NCBI GenBank assembly: GCA_963668595.1
Contig: OY764876.1
Coordinates: 558,001 to 622,000 of the forward strand
DNA from: GWE2-42-39 sp963668595
GTDB lineage: Bacteria > Bacteroidota > Bacteroidia > Bacteroidales > Prolixibacteraceae
Length of the DNA: 64,000 bases
Reading direction: 5' to 3'
Part shown: piece by piece, positions 1 through 8,716 of the stretch
Layout: every line of letters starts with the position of its first letter
Numbering within the stretch: the first letter of the stretch is position 1
Notes under the pieces: model-generated
Databases searched by the model: none
The model's input: the letters and a program-made list of their open reading frames with translations, nothing else
Told to the model about the DNA's origin: nothing
Made by a program: the position numbers and the translations under genes

Positions 1-1014
1 AACTACATGCTGATACCCCACCTGATTGTAAAAAAATGTCAGACGTAAGTTGCTGTTATTCACATTTGCTGGGTCAATTGCATGAATCAGGTTTGTGTTT
101 TGCAGATATACCTGATCTGGCTTTTTGGTTTGATCTTCATCTCCATTCGAAAAAAGCTGATTGATCAGACGGGCATTTCTCAGGTAAGCCAAATAATTCA
201 TTACAGTGGCTCGGGACGTTTTTATTTCAGTACTTAGCTTACTTACATTGGGAGAAAATGGAACCTGACTGGCAATGTTTTGAAGCAACTTTCTCAGTCG
301 AGGCAAATATTTCAGCTCAATCTGATTCAGATAAGTCACATCAATTTCGAGAGCTAGGTTGATGTGTTTCAGTAATGTTTCGTTATAAAATGCTTTATTA
401 TGCAGAAAATACGGATAAAAACCTTCTTTTAGGTAATCGTTGAAAAAAGCCAGCGGTTTTATCTTGTTGGTAATTTCAATTGCAATTTGCTGATGATTTT
501 GCAGGATTTCCGGAATTGAATAGCGACGGAATGATGAATCGGTACTGAAATTCAGATATTCACGGAACGATAAACCTTCGAGGTGATACACCCGGGCAAT
601 ATCTTTCAGATATTCGTTACCATCGATAATTCGCAGTACCGGCGATGCCGAAAAAATGATTTTCAATTCAGGAAAACTGTCGTAACAAGCTCGCAATTCT
701 TTTGCCCAATCCGGATATTTATTTATCTGATCCATAATCAGGACCTTGCCTCCTTTTTTGTAAAATTCGTCGGCAAAATTGAATAGTCTTCTTCGCGAAA
801 AGTAAAAATTATTCAGGTTGACATACAGACAGCTGCGATCGTTCGGATATTGGTTGCGGACAATATCTAACAGGAACGTAGTTTTTCCAACACCACGAAA
901 ACCTTTGATGCAGATTAAACGGTGACTCCAGTCAATTTCATTGGCCAACTCGCGCTGAATAGTTATTCGGTTGTGTGCCTGTAAATTGTTGTGTATGTCA
1001 ATTAAATGTTCCAT
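1..1014 (-). CDS. AAA-family ATPase with C-terminal DUF4143-like region (3' end outside window)
   Basis: The frame is open from the ATG at 1014 to base 1 (338 residues), so the C-terminus is missing. The Walker A motif GFRGVGKTT (residues 38-46) is clear. The Walker B position reads VLIMDQ (about 91-96), with Gln where the family normally has the catalytic Glu. A middle segment FREYLNF and a C-terminal winged-helix-like part (SRATVMNYLAYLRNARLI) match the AAA_14/DUF4143 proteins common in Bacteroidota. Their biological role is generally unknown; some sit near toxin-antitoxin or mobile loci. It is divergent from the AraC gene downstream. A TATTTTTG box on the minus strand (1024-1031) lies about 10 bp upstream of the ATG, so the leader would be very short. 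The family call is firm, the function open. Confidence 0.85.
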   Translation of the reverse strand, partial: MEHLIDIHNNLQAHNRITIQRELANEIDWSHRLICIKGFRGVGKTTFLLDIVRNQYPNDRSCLYVNLNNFYFSRRRLFNFADEFYKKGGKVLIMDQINKYPDWAKELRACYDSFPELKIIFSASPVLRIIDGNEYLKDIARVYHLEGLSFREYLNFSTDSSFRRYSIPEILQNHQQIAIEITNKIKPLAFFNDYLKEGFYPYFLHNKAFYNETLLKHINLALEIDVTYLNQIELKYLPRLRKLLQNIASQVPFSPNVSKLSTEIKTSRATVMNYLAYLRNARLINQLFSNGDEDQTKKPDQVYLQNTNLIHAIDPANVNNSNLRLTFFYNQVGYQHVV

Positions 1015-1050
1015 CCTCTGCTACAAAAATAATGCATCAGTAGAAATAAT

Positions 1051-1130
1051 TGTAATCTCTGGATAGCAAAAATGATTTGATTTTGTAATTTATAATTAAT
1101 AAAAATAAAAATAGACTGTAATATCTGGAT
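1051..1130. promoter_or_regulatory. Pair of direct repeats in a divergent intergenic region
   Basis: The 14-mer TGTAATMTCTGGAT occurs at 1051-1064 and again at 1117-1130, 66 bp apart, between the divergent ATPase and AraC genes. Such spaced repeats could be operator sites for the neighbouring AraC protein. This is inference from position and repetition only. Confidence 0.3.
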
Positions 1131-1268
1131 GATAAAATTGCTGTTTTATGCTGATTTTGCCCGGAAATATGGGAAATGCTGACTAATTGGATGGATGGAG
1201 GAGAATATGCTGAAAAATTGATTGAGACAATCAGAAGTATTTTATTATCGGTTGTAAATTTGTGTACT

Positions 1269-2015
1269 ATGATTTATCGTGAAAAGGAAATATCCGGATT
1301 GTTGGAACCATACATTAAATGTTGCTGGTTTTTCGACAGCGAAAACGAATCGGTACGGCATACCATTTTACCTGACGGATATTTTGATCTGATTTTTCAG
1401 TTTCAGAATGAGGTATTGCAAAAACGTATGCTTACCGGAACCTGGATTCAGCCAATTGATATAAATATAGAGGAGCATACCCGAATGTTTGGAGTGCGTT
1501 TTCGTTTGCTGGCAGCCGAATACATTTGGAATAATTCGATTAATACCCTTCTCGACAATTCCATGGAATTACCGTGCGTTGAGCAGTTGGCCGATCCGCA
1601 TCCGAATGACTCGTTAGACTGTTTTTTTATGCAGATAACGGATTCTATCAGAACTATTTTGCCTGAAGAAAAAGCTGTGGATGTGCGAAAAAAGAATGTG
1701 TTCCGGATTTTGTATGAACAGCATGGGGATATTTCTGTTTCGGAACTAGCCAATCAGGTAGGGTGGAGCAGCAGGCAAATGAATCGCTGGTTTAATGCTC
1801 AGTACGGGCTTTCGCTGAAAACGTTTTCGAATATATTGAAATGTCGTGCCAGCTACAAATCTATCGCAGAGGGACAGCTGTATCCCGGAGCCATTTATTA
1901 CGATCAGGCTCATTTTATAAAGGAAATCAAACGCTATACAGGAGTGACACCGAAAGAGCTCCATCAGAATAAAAACGACCGATTTTTACAATTATCAACT
2001 ATTCCGAAAAAGTAA
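1269..2015 (+). CDS. AraC-family transcriptional regulator
   Basis: A 248-residue protein when started at the ATG at 1269. The frame is open further upstream, to 1176, but homologues begin at MIYREKEISGLLEPY, so the longer start is unlikely. The N-terminal half (about 1-140) resembles the DUF6597-type ligand domain of small AraC regulators, with the typical LPDGYFDLIF segment. The C-terminal third (about 165-240) carries the two helix-turn-helix motifs, with SVSELANQVGWSSRQMNRWF as the first recognition unit and a conserved ending GVTPKEL. A TAAATTTG word at 1255-1262 looks like a -7 box but lies only 7 bp from the ATG, so it may be chance. Two VOC genes follow on the same strand and may be its targets or co-transcribed partners. 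Confidence 0.85.
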   Translation: MIYREKEISGLLEPYIKCCWFFDSENESVRHTILPDGYFDLIFQFQNEVLQKRMLTGTWIQPIDINIEEHTRMFGVRFRLLAAEYIWNNSINTLLDNSMELPCVEQLADPHPNDSLDCFFMQITDSIRTILPEEKAVDVRKKNVFRILYEQHGDISVSELANQVGWSSRQMNRWFNAQYGLSLKTFSNILKCRASYKSIAEGQLYPGAIYYDQAHFIKEIKRYTGVTPKELHQNKNDRFLQLSTIPKK

Positions 2016-2045
2016 TTTTGAATGTCAATTTAAAACAGTTTAACA

Positions 2046-2471
2046 ATGAAAATGAAAAAAATGACTCCGAATTTTGAAGTGAGAGATATTCGGAATACGG
2101 TTACTTTTTATGAATCAGTATTGGGTTTCTCGTTGGTGATGGCTGTGCCAGAAGCGCAGGATGGAATTCATACTGAATTGAAAGATGGAGCAACGTATGT
2201 GTATGCACTAATAAAACAAAGTGAGTCGGAATTAATGTTTCAGCGTTCCGATAGTTTCAGAAACGATGTGCCGTTAGCCAGTCATCCGGAAATTGGTGCT
2301 TCCGTTTCTTTTTATTTTGACGTAGAAGGATTACGCGAATTTCATCATGCAGTAGTAGAAAAAACGGGAAATGTTTCAGAAATAAAAACTACCTGGTATG
2401 GAATGGATGAGTTCTATATGAGCGACTGCAATGGGTATGTATTGGGTTTTGCCGAATCAGCGCAGAAATAG
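2046..2471 (+). CDS. VOC (glyoxalase/bleomycin-resistance/dioxygenase) superfamily protein
   Basis: A 141-residue protein with one pair of beta-alpha-beta-beta-beta modules. It has the typical NTVTFYESVLGFSL start and a second half ending in YMSDCNGYVLGFAE, where the last conserved metal-binding Glu of the family usually sits (DPDGYxxEF-type motif). Members bind a divalent metal and act as glyoxalases, dioxygenases or drug-binding proteins; the substrate cannot be read from the sequence. It begins 30 bp after the AraC gene and ends 2 bp before a second VOC gene, suggesting one transcript of three genes. Confidence 0.8.
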   Translation: MKMKKMTPNFEVRDIRNTVTFYESVLGFSLVMAVPEAQDGIHTELKDGATYVYALIKQSESELMFQRSDSFRNDVPLASHPEIGASVSFYFDVEGLREFHHAVVEKTGNVSEIKTTWYGMDEFYMSDCNGYVLGFAESAQK

Positions 2472-2473
2472 AA

Positions 2474-2956
2474 ATGACGATGTTGAAATATATATGCCCG
2501 TTACTGGTGGTCGAAAATATTGCGCGGTCGCGCAGTTTTTACGAACGCGTTTTTGGATTGAAAGTCGTTGCCGATTTTGGCGAAAACGTCACATTTGATG
2601 CTGGTTTTTCAATTCATTTGCTGACGCATTTTCAAGGATTGATTGATGGTAAAACAATTCACCGGGGCAGTAATGCAATGGAGTTGTATTTCGAAACCGA
2701 TTGTCCTGAAGACATCCTGAAAACATTGCAGGACGAAAATGTTGAGTTTGTGCATCTTTTGCGCGAACAACCCTGGCAACAGCGCGTGGTGCGCTTTTAC
2801 GATCCGGACAAGCACATTATTGAAGTAGGCGAATCGATGGAGAATGTTTGCATCCGACTGTTTCAGTCTGGCATGTCGGTAGAAACTGTTTGTCAGAAAA
2901 CGTATATGCCCATGCCGTTTGTTGAGGCAGCTTTTGGAAAACAAAGCCAGATGTGA
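2474..2956 (+). CDS. VOC superfamily protein with extra C-terminal segment
   Basis: A 160-residue protein. Residues about 1-120 form a VOC fold (PLLVVENIARSRSFYERVFG; VRFYDPDKHIIEVGESM, where Glu is the likely last metal ligand). A roughly 40-residue tail follows (CIRLFQSGMSVETVCQKTYM) and resembles the helix-rich extension in some Bacteroidota glyoxalase-like proteins. An alternative start is the ATG at 2480. It follows the preceding VOC gene by 2 bp and is closed by a strong terminator at 2981. The substrate is unknown. Confidence 0.8.
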   Translation: MTMLKYICPLLVVENIARSRSFYERVFGLKVVADFGENVTFDAGFSIHLLTHFQGLIDGKTIHRGSNAMELYFETDCPEDILKTLQDENVEFVHLLREQPWQQRVVRFYDPDKHIIEVGESMENVCIRLFQSGMSVETVCQKTYMPMPFVEAAFGKQSQM

Positions 2957-2980
2957 AATAATTCACGAAAGACTTTAAAA

Positions 2981-3016
2981 CGAAAAACCTCACCGAATGC
3001 ACGATGAGGTTTTTCG
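2981..3016. terminator. Bidirectional rho-independent terminator
   Basis: A perfect 12-bp inverted repeat (CGAAAAACCTCA at 2981-2992 and its complement at 3005-3016) with a 12-nt loop. A-rich and T-rich flanks make it usable from both sides. It separates the plus-strand VOC gene from the convergent tmRNA gene. Confidence 0.85.
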
Positions 3017-3020
3017 TTTG

Positions 3021-3416
3021 TGGAGCTGCCGGGAGTCGAACCCGGGTCCAAACAAGGAAGCAATACGCTTTCTACATGCTTATCCCCAGACTTAATTTTC
3101 GAATAAAAGCTGGATCAGGGCCACCGACTTTTACCTTAGCTCCTTTAGTTTTGCAGAAGTCGCGGAGCAATACTTCTGCTATCCCCGATTTATTTGCACC
3201 GCCTGTTCGGACCGCTTCAGGGAAGTAGCATCCGGGCGATGTCTCGTCCCAGCACCTGGTGCCGGGATAAAGTGTAATCTACTTAATTCGATTACGCAGC
3301 AAGAGCGTAGTTATTTTCGCCAATTATAGTTCGACCGCCGAGATTTAAGGGCTGTGCGATCAAGGCCCTGCATGCTTACATACCTCTCCGACTTGCTGTC
3401 AAAACCAGTCAGCCCC
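3021..3416 (-). ncRNA. ssrA: tmRNA (transfer-messenger RNA)
   Basis: Read on the minus strand, the 5' end is GGGGCTGACTGGTTTTGACA and the 3' end is a tRNA-like T-arm (GGGTTCGACTCCCGG) and acceptor strand ending CAGCTCC plus discriminator A. The two ends pair over 7 bp (GGGGCUG with CAGCUCC). The tag reading frame is at 3321-3292: GGC GAA AAT AAC TAC GCT CTT GCT GCG TAA, giving GENNYALAA, the Bacteroidota-type tag. CCA is not encoded (the next bases are CAA on the minus strand). tmRNA rescues stalled ribosomes together with SmpB and marks the aborted peptide for proteolysis. Boundaries are read from the acceptor stem. Confidence 0.95.
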
Positions 3417-3429
3417 GAGGATTGTGCGG

Positions 3430-3437
3430 CAAAGATA
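3430..3437 (-). promoter_or_regulatory. Probable -7 box of the tmRNA promoter
   Basis: TATCTTTG on the minus strand matches the Bacteroidota -7 consensus TAnnTTTG and lies 14 bp upstream of the tmRNA 5' end, the expected distance. I do not see a clear -33 TTG at the usual 19-20 bp spacing. Confidence 0.5.
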
Positions 3438-3732
3438 TAAAAAAGTCCCAGATGCCAGATGTATGCTTGTAGATTCTCTTAATAGGGACGATTACTCTGA
3501 GACTAAGATTAAGGTTGAGTTTAAGAATGACAGAAAAAAGTTATCAAAGTTGTCGGATTAGTAAGGTGTTCAAAATTTCATAGGAAGCCGATGTCAGATT
3601 TTAGACTCTGCACTAACAGCCCTAAGAAAATGACAAAAAATGACAACAAAGAAAACAACGATAACTTGATAGTGGAAAATGCAAAATCCAAAGAACCCAA
3701 CAGTATGTACTTGTTATTAGATATTCCGATTG
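3438..3732. repeat. Intergenic repeat-mosaic island I (short)
   Basis: No convincing gene is present. Short modules seen in the larger islands recur: a purine-rich GACTAAGATTAAGGTTGAG run near 3500, CAGATTTTAGACTCTGCACT followed by AACAGCC near 3594-3622, and an ATGAC-rich stretch near 3629-3665. A 65-residue frame (3591-3788) is only a translation of this repeat. Confidence 0.6.
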
Positions 3733-5133
3733 TTATTTTTCGACCTGATAAATTTCGCCCCAGTGTTTTTTATATTGGAAGTGTTTGATCAGCTTCAGTT
3801 TTGACTTGTCTTCTTCCCTTATTTCAAAAGGCCAGCAGGTTGAATCGTAAATAATGAAATCGCGGTCTTGTATTCCGGGGAGGTGGTGCATCTTAAAATT
3901 CTTGGTTGTATTCAGGTAGCACGAAAATTGGTCGCGCATTCCCATTACCATATTGTATCCGGCTCCAAATTCCTTGTCGTACCAGTTCTGTTGTTCGCAA
4001 TACTCAACCATTTGTTTGTGTACTTTCAGAAATTGTACATAACCCAAATCGGCATCCGATTGTCCGCGTTTGGTGGCGGCATACCAGGCTGTGACCGCTA
4101 AAACAACTCCTGCATAACCAATCATTATCCACGAATGTTGACGGCTGATTTGGTTGATGATTACCAGTGAACTCAGAAGTAAAATTCCGATAACCGGGAA
4201 AATATAACGATAGGTGTAAAAATTCAGGATTGTAAAAGTCAGGAATGCCAATAGGATGGCAAGACTAATGGCGAGCAAACGCAGATTATGTAGTTTCTTC
4301 TTTTTGAAAAGGAGATAAATTACTCCGCCTAAAGCAGGAAGAACAAGTAAATTATGTGCATTCCGGGTGAAAAGAACAGAACTGGCCGATTTCAGTTTGT
4401 ATAAAACAGTTGACGAATCGGTACTGATCAGATCAAGATGTTCGGAAAAGAAAAAAACGTCAAATTTGAGATAATGCAGAAAAAGGAAAACACTATACGT
4501 AAGTGCCGGAATGCCCAGAAATAGTAGGTTGATGAAAAATTTCTTCGATTTCCATGCCTGTCTGTTTTCAATTAGAAATGAGAGGCCAAAAACCAGAATA
4601 AAAACAGCACCAGTTTCTTTTGTAAGCATCATTAGTGAGCCCCATAGCGCGTATTGCCGATAATTTCCACTCAGATAACTGTCAAAACATAGCGTGAAAA
4701 GTGCAAAGAGTAATATTTCAGGAAGAATGAGACTTGCTTGAGCCAGAAACATCGGTTGCAGAGACAAAATCAGTACGCTGATGTTGGCAAGCGGTGTGTT
4801 GGTGTGTCTTTTTGCAAAACGGTGAAAAATAAATAGCGATGCAATTGCGATCAATAAGGGAAAAAGACGCACCAGAATGGTTGACGATCCGGCAATCCAG
4901 GTAATCCACAGCGATGACAAAAAGTAAAAAAATAGCGGATGCCCTTTCGAGTATATTAACGGAATAGTTCCTGGCAACATTCCCGGACCATTTTTAACCA
5001 TTTCGAGTATTGCCGGGTAATATGAAAAAGTTTCGTCGTTGAAAAATGGCAGATTCAGATGCGGAATTTTTATAATAATAGTTGCACAGCACGACAATAA
5101 AAGAATGATCCAAGGATGATTAAGTATCTTCAT
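3733..5133 (-). CDS. GT39/ArnT-like integral-membrane glycosyltransferase
   Basis: A 466-residue protein with about ten hydrophobic segments. It has the family's DE pair in the first large extracytoplasmic loop (FNDETFSYYP, D33-E34), the presumed catalytic base site of dolichyl/polyprenyl-phosphate-sugar-dependent transferases. The last roughly 100 residues are soluble. Such GT-C enzymes move a sugar from a lipid-phosphate donor to a lipid or protein acceptor on the outer face of the inner membrane. It is the last gene of the 41-kb minus-strand block, separated from the WecA-like gene by a 609-bp repeat island, so it probably has its own promoter. Donor and acceptor are unknown. Confidence 0.75.
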   Translation of the reverse strand: MKILNHPWIILLLSCCATIIIKIPHLNLPFFNDETFSYYPAILEMVKNGPGMLPGTIPLIYSKGHPLFFYFLSSLWITWIAGSSTILVRLFPLLIAIASLFIFHRFAKRHTNTPLANISVLILSLQPMFLAQASLILPEILLFALFTLCFDSYLSGNYRQYALWGSLMMLTKETGAVFILVFGLSFLIENRQAWKSKKFFINLLFLGIPALTYSVFLFLHYLKFDVFFFSEHLDLISTDSSTVLYKLKSASSVLFTRNAHNLLVLPALGGVIYLLFKKKKLHNLRLLAISLAILLAFLTFTILNFYTYRYIFPVIGILLLSSLVIINQISRQHSWIMIGYAGVVLAVTAWYAATKRGQSDADLGYVQFLKVHKQMVEYCEQQNWYDKEFGAGYNMVMGMRDQFSCYLNTTKNFKMHHLPGIQDRDFIIYDSTCWPFEIREEDKSKLKLIKHFQYKKHWGEIYQVEK

Positions 5134-5742
5134 GAATATAGGGAAAGTTGTATGATGAGAGTCAAGCTACAAGCTTCAAGACTCAAAAGAAAACAGATGA
5201 AAAGAATAAGGCTAAGGTTGAGATTGAGTGAAGAAGAGTTGTCGAAGTTTTCAGGTTATCAAGGTTATCCAAAATACAAAGGAAGTAGCGGGCTGTTTTC
5301 TTGGGACTTGAAGTATAAGGCTGAGGCTAAGATTAAGGCTAAGATTGAGAGAAGTAGTGAGACGCGAGTATTGAGATATGAGTAAGCTACTAGTACTAAG
5401 TCCAAAATAGTAAGACAACAGCCGGAGAAAAATTATGATTAACTACTAACAGCGGGCTGTTTTCTTAGTACTTAGGATTTAGGACTTGAGGGATAAGATT
5501 GATATACAGCCAATTTGTATTTATAATTTAAAATTCAAAATTTAAAATTCAGCATTTCTCTGCTGTGAGACTCTGTGAAAAACTTGGCTAAACTCGGTGG
5601 TTAAGCTAGCTGCAAGACACAAGCTTCAAAAAGAACAGTCACAGGCAAAATCAATGACCATAAATGACTACGAATGACAATTAATGACCATGATCGTTTG
5701 ACGAAGGGAAACACAAGATTACAAATCCTAAATTTTACCTTT
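5134..5742. repeat. Intergenic repeat-mosaic island II
   Basis: A 609-bp gap with no credible gene (an 89-residue frame at 5116-5385 is translated repeat). Modules in order: AGCTACAAGCTTCAAGACTC; AAGGCTAAGGTTGAGATTG; a GAAGAGTTGTCGAAGTTTTC segment; GTGAGACGCGAGTATTGAG; CTACTAGTACTAAGTCC; CAGCCGGAGAAAAATT; AACAGCGGGCTGTTTTCTTA; an AT-rich TTTAAAATTCAAAATTT part; CTCTGCTGTGAGACTCTG; AGCTGCAAGACACAAGC; and AATGAC repeats to about 5695. The same order recurs in the islands at 6.6 and 35.4 kb. Confidence 0.85.
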
Positions 5743-6459
5743 TTAATAACTGGTTAATTCCAGAAAAAGTGTTGCCAGGACGATCGAAGTCATATAAATT
5801 CCGGTGTGTCCCAGTCGGGCAACGGGTTTTTTCTTTATGACACAATATTCGGCATAAGAAAGGGTTCCCAATATGCTTCCGGATAAGGCAAATGCAACCA
5901 CTGCATATGGAAAGTCTTCTTTGCTGATAAATAGAAATCCGCATACAATTGATCCAATTAGTCCGGAGATGAAATAATAACGAAGTCGTTTCTGACTAAA
6001 CAAATGGTAGAAGTACATGAATCCCAGCATAATTCCCATTTGTATAATTTTATTTATCCAGTCGGGCAGGAGTGACAGTCGGTGGTTAATACCAATTTCA
6101 CCGAAATAAACAATTAGCAGGGCTGCAATTATTTTGGAAACGAAGCGCAAGTATTTGAATCGTAAGTCACAATCGCTAATGAATCCGGTGAAAAACAAGA
6201 TGATCATTGCGGCAATTAGTATGTTCAATTTTTGAAATTGAAATGGAATACTTGCAAAGATGCTTGTTAGTACCAATGCAATAAATAGTGCTACACCTCC
6301 CATGGTTAGCTGTGGAAGTCCTCCATATTTTCCATCGTCCGGATAATCGAAATTTTTAGCTATTGAGATTTCTCTGATCGATGGAAGAATACAAATAACT
6401 AAAGAGAACGACAGTACTGAAGAAAAAATAGGCCAAAAAAGAAGTGGGATACTTTGCAT
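5743..6459 (-). CDS. Degenerate WecA/MraY-like membrane protein (probable pseudoenzyme)
   Basis: A 238-residue polytopic protein. The first third keeps landmarks of the polyprenyl-phosphate N-acetylhexosamine-1-phosphate transferases: a DYPDDGKYGGLP segment and a following MGG, at the place of the usual D-P-D-x-R-K-x-H-xx-P...GG. The next landmark, normally IDDLxxLSPR, reads ISDCDLRFKYLR. The NxxNxxDGxDGL motif is absent, replaced by MYFYHLFSQKRLRYYF. The protein is also about 100 residues shorter than WecA. Loss of the essential Asp residues makes catalysis unlikely. It lies between Wzi and the GT39-like gene, flanked by repeat islands on both sides. A structural or regulatory role in the export machinery is possible but not shown. 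Confidence 0.6.
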   Translation of the reverse strand: MQSIPLLFWPIFSSVLSFSLVICILPSIREISIAKNFDYPDDGKYGGLPQLTMGGVALFIALVLTSIFASIPFQFQKLNILIAAMIILFFTGFISDCDLRFKYLRFVSKIIAALLIVYFGEIGINHRLSLLPDWINKIIQMGIMLGFMYFYHLFSQKRLRYYFISGLIGSIVCGFLFISKEDFPYAVVAFALSGSILGTLSYAEYCVIKKKPVARLGHTGIYMTSIVLATLFLELTSY

Positions 6460-7076
6460 AAAAATGAATTAGAGATGAGTGGAATAAATGTTTTTATTTA
6501 TTATGAATTAGCTGCAAGACTCAATGAGCTACAAGACTAACAGCAGGGAGGCAAAGGCGAAGACAAGCAGCAAGATGCTAGATTTTAGATATTAGATTAG
6601 CAGCCGGAAAGAATAAGGCTAAGATTGAGAGAAGTCGTGAGACGTGAGTAAGCTACTAGTAGTAAGTACTAAGTCCAAAGTAGTAAGATAACAGCCGGAG
6701 AAAAATTTAGATTAAGGGTGAGATTAACTACTAACAGCGGGCTGTTTTCTTAGGACTTAGGATTTAGGACTTGAGGGATAAGATTGATAAACAGCCAATT
6801 TGTATTTATAATTTAAAATTCAGCATTTCTCTGCTGTGAGACTCAGTGAAAAACTCAGTGAGACTCTGTGGTTAAGCTAGCTATAAGCTGCTATACTCAA
6901 GTTCCAGGAAGAACAGCTGCAAATCAATGACAAAGATAACAGCCAGATTGCAAGACGTTAGATATTAGACGAACAGCCAATGACAACTATAATAACAACT
7001 TGCTCAAGACAACTGTCGGGCTTGCATAATTAAGTTGAACAGAAGTTATAACGGTTTCCCGTCGCCCTTTTCCTTT
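6460..7076. repeat. Intergenic repeat-mosaic island III
   Basis: A 617-bp gap without a gene. From 6611 to about 6935 it runs parallel to island II (AAGAATAAGGCTAAG, GTGAGACGTGAGTA, AGTAAGTACTAAGTCC, CAGCCGGAGAAAAATT, AACAGCGGGCTGTTTTCTTA, the AT-rich block, CTCTGCTGTGAGACTC). One internal unit, TTGAGATATGAGTA, is missing exactly between two GAGTA words. Extra modules with CAGCC junctions precede it (6520-6605) and follow it (6935-7000). Confidence 0.85.
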
Positions 7077-8648
7077 CTACTTTTTCCTTTTTACCTGGCT
7101 ACTGACAGAATAGTTCACTCCCAGCATTAGACCATAGGAATCGTATAAATTACCTGTATCTACGCCCAATGAGCCAAAAAAGCTAACTGGCGAATTTTTT
7201 TTGTCGTATTCCAGCCTGAAAAGAAAATAGCTTTGTGTTTTTCCTCCGCGGAAGTAATAATCGGGACGTTCTTTAAACTCCCTCAAATAGAATCCGCTAT
7301 AAGTTCCATAATTCTTTGTAAAAGTGGCTTTTGCCGAATAGTGTAATTGAGGAGTCAGCCATCCTGCTACCGAAAAATGATGCGACTTAATTCGGTTGTT
7401 GCCGATATTGCCGAAATATTGTCCGTTAAAATCCTTAAAATAACTAATCTGTTGGCTATTATGCATCAACGGATAACCAAAAAAATGTTCACCAAAGGAG
7501 TGCCCCAGCGGATAAATATAATTATTGAAGTAACTATCCCTACCGCTATATTTTCCATCGTTACCGGTGTAGCTGTATAAAATGCGTGTGAATTCATCAA
7601 ATGTGCCAACCGGTTCGCCTGTATAATTGAAGTTATCTGAAAGAAAAGCAGTGTAATCCTGAATTTTCTCGTAATATCGGTCACCGAGCCCAATTCCACT
7701 TTGATGTACGGTATAGCCGTATTCATAGCCAATTTCGGAGATGCCGTATTTGCCTTCTCTTGCAAGGTGAAGAATAATCATGTGATCGTCAGAGCGAACT
7801 AAACCCGAATAATCGGTCATTACTTTTTCATAGGTAAAACTTAATGTCGTCTTTTGGATCTCAAGCAATGCTCCCATATCAACAAACCCCATATGTTCTC
7901 CGGGTTTGTTTTCTCCTTCTCCCGGAAGTACTTTCCCTACTTTTTCTGAAGCATTAATCAGGTAAGTATTGTATAAATCGACGGGGATTTTTGTTCCGTC
8001 TTGCATTGTTCCTCCGAAGATTACGCCGTGATTCATCCCGGCAAACAACTGAAGAGGAAAACGGCCTGTCTTGATGTAAAGACTTTTAAAATGATAAAGT
8101 GGTTTGTCAACACCTATCGGATCACGATCTCCGGTCAGAATTCCCTGTACAAAAGAGGCTTTAAATTGAAGAAACCCTTGTAATAATGGAATGTTTGTAT
8201 AATCAAAAAAACCAAATGAAACATTGGGGAATGGACGAATGTTCCGAAAATTAAGGAATGGCATTTCCTGATTGCGATCATTCAAATAATCCAGATTCTT
8301 TTTGCCTACAATCAATTGTGCCGGACCCCATTTTAAACTCGCATAAAGTTGAGATAAAGCTTTGTTATCCCATTCTTCACTTGCAAAACCTTCAATGCCG
8401 GCCGTAAATGCCAATTGCTTCCCAAGTGTTTTCTGGTAGTTTGCTCCAACAAGTGTGCTAATTGCTCCATTTCCAAAATTATTGACTGTTCCAAATTGGT
8501 TTGTGTGAAGCCATAAGGGAACTATTTCTCCGGATGATACAACCATGTGTGGACGAACATACCAGCGAAGGCTGTCTTGAGCTGAAAGTTGGCCTGATGG
8601 AAAATGAAGAACAATCAACAATAAAAAGAGGGAGAGGTATTTTTGCAT
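7077..8648 (-). CDS. wzi: Capsule assembly Wzi-family outer-membrane protein
   Basis: A 523-residue protein with a Sec signal peptide (hydrophobic residues 5-22, cleavage near LSAQ-DS). The remainder alternates aromatic and charged residues as expected for an 18-strand beta-barrel, and ends in a beta-strand (LMLGVNYSVSSQ) before a basic tail. Wzi-family features are the early VPLWLHTNQFGTV and the repeated GxNHG-like segments (AGMNHGVIFGG). In Gram-negative bacteria Wzi is a lectin-like barrel that holds Wza-exported capsule on the cell surface; Bacteroidota homologues are typically about 500 residues. It is 68 bp downstream of the WecG-type gene, in keeping with a role in the same polysaccharide system. 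Confidence 0.8.
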   Translation of the reverse strand: MQKYLSLFLLLIVLHFPSGQLSAQDSLRWYVRPHMVVSSGEIVPLWLHTNQFGTVNNFGNGAISTLVGANYQKTLGKQLAFTAGIEGFASEEWDNKALSQLYASLKWGPAQLIVGKKNLDYLNDRNQEMPFLNFRNIRPFPNVSFGFFDYTNIPLLQGFLQFKASFVQGILTGDRDPIGVDKPLYHFKSLYIKTGRFPLQLFAGMNHGVIFGGTMQDGTKIPVDLYNTYLINASEKVGKVLPGEGENKPGEHMGFVDMGALLEIQKTTLSFTYEKVMTDYSGLVRSDDHMIILHLAREGKYGISEIGYEYGYTVHQSGIGLGDRYYEKIQDYTAFLSDNFNYTGEPVGTFDEFTRILYSYTGNDGKYSGRDSYFNNYIYPLGHSFGEHFFGYPLMHNSQQISYFKDFNGQYFGNIGNNRIKSHHFSVAGWLTPQLHYSAKATFTKNYGTYSGFYLREFKERPDYYFRGGKTQSYFLFRLEYDKKNSPVSFFGSLGVDTGNLYDSYGLMLGVNYSVSSQVKRKK

Positions 8649-8716
8649 TCCATAATTTTTTAGATTGAGAAAAGTAATAAGTCGTAAGTTTCGAGGGATC
8701 GATATTAATATAATTG

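Noticed and set aside
1176..1268. Longer N-terminus of the AraC regulator
   Set aside because: The extra 31 residues are not domain-like and homologues begin at the ATG at 1269.
3004..3228. Plus-strand 74-residue frame
   Set aside because: It is antisense to the tmRNA 3' half; the RNA evidence is far stronger.
5116..5385. 89-residue plus-strand frame rich in Lys and Arg
   Set aside because: It is a translation of the purine-rich repeat modules of island II and has no protein-like composition.
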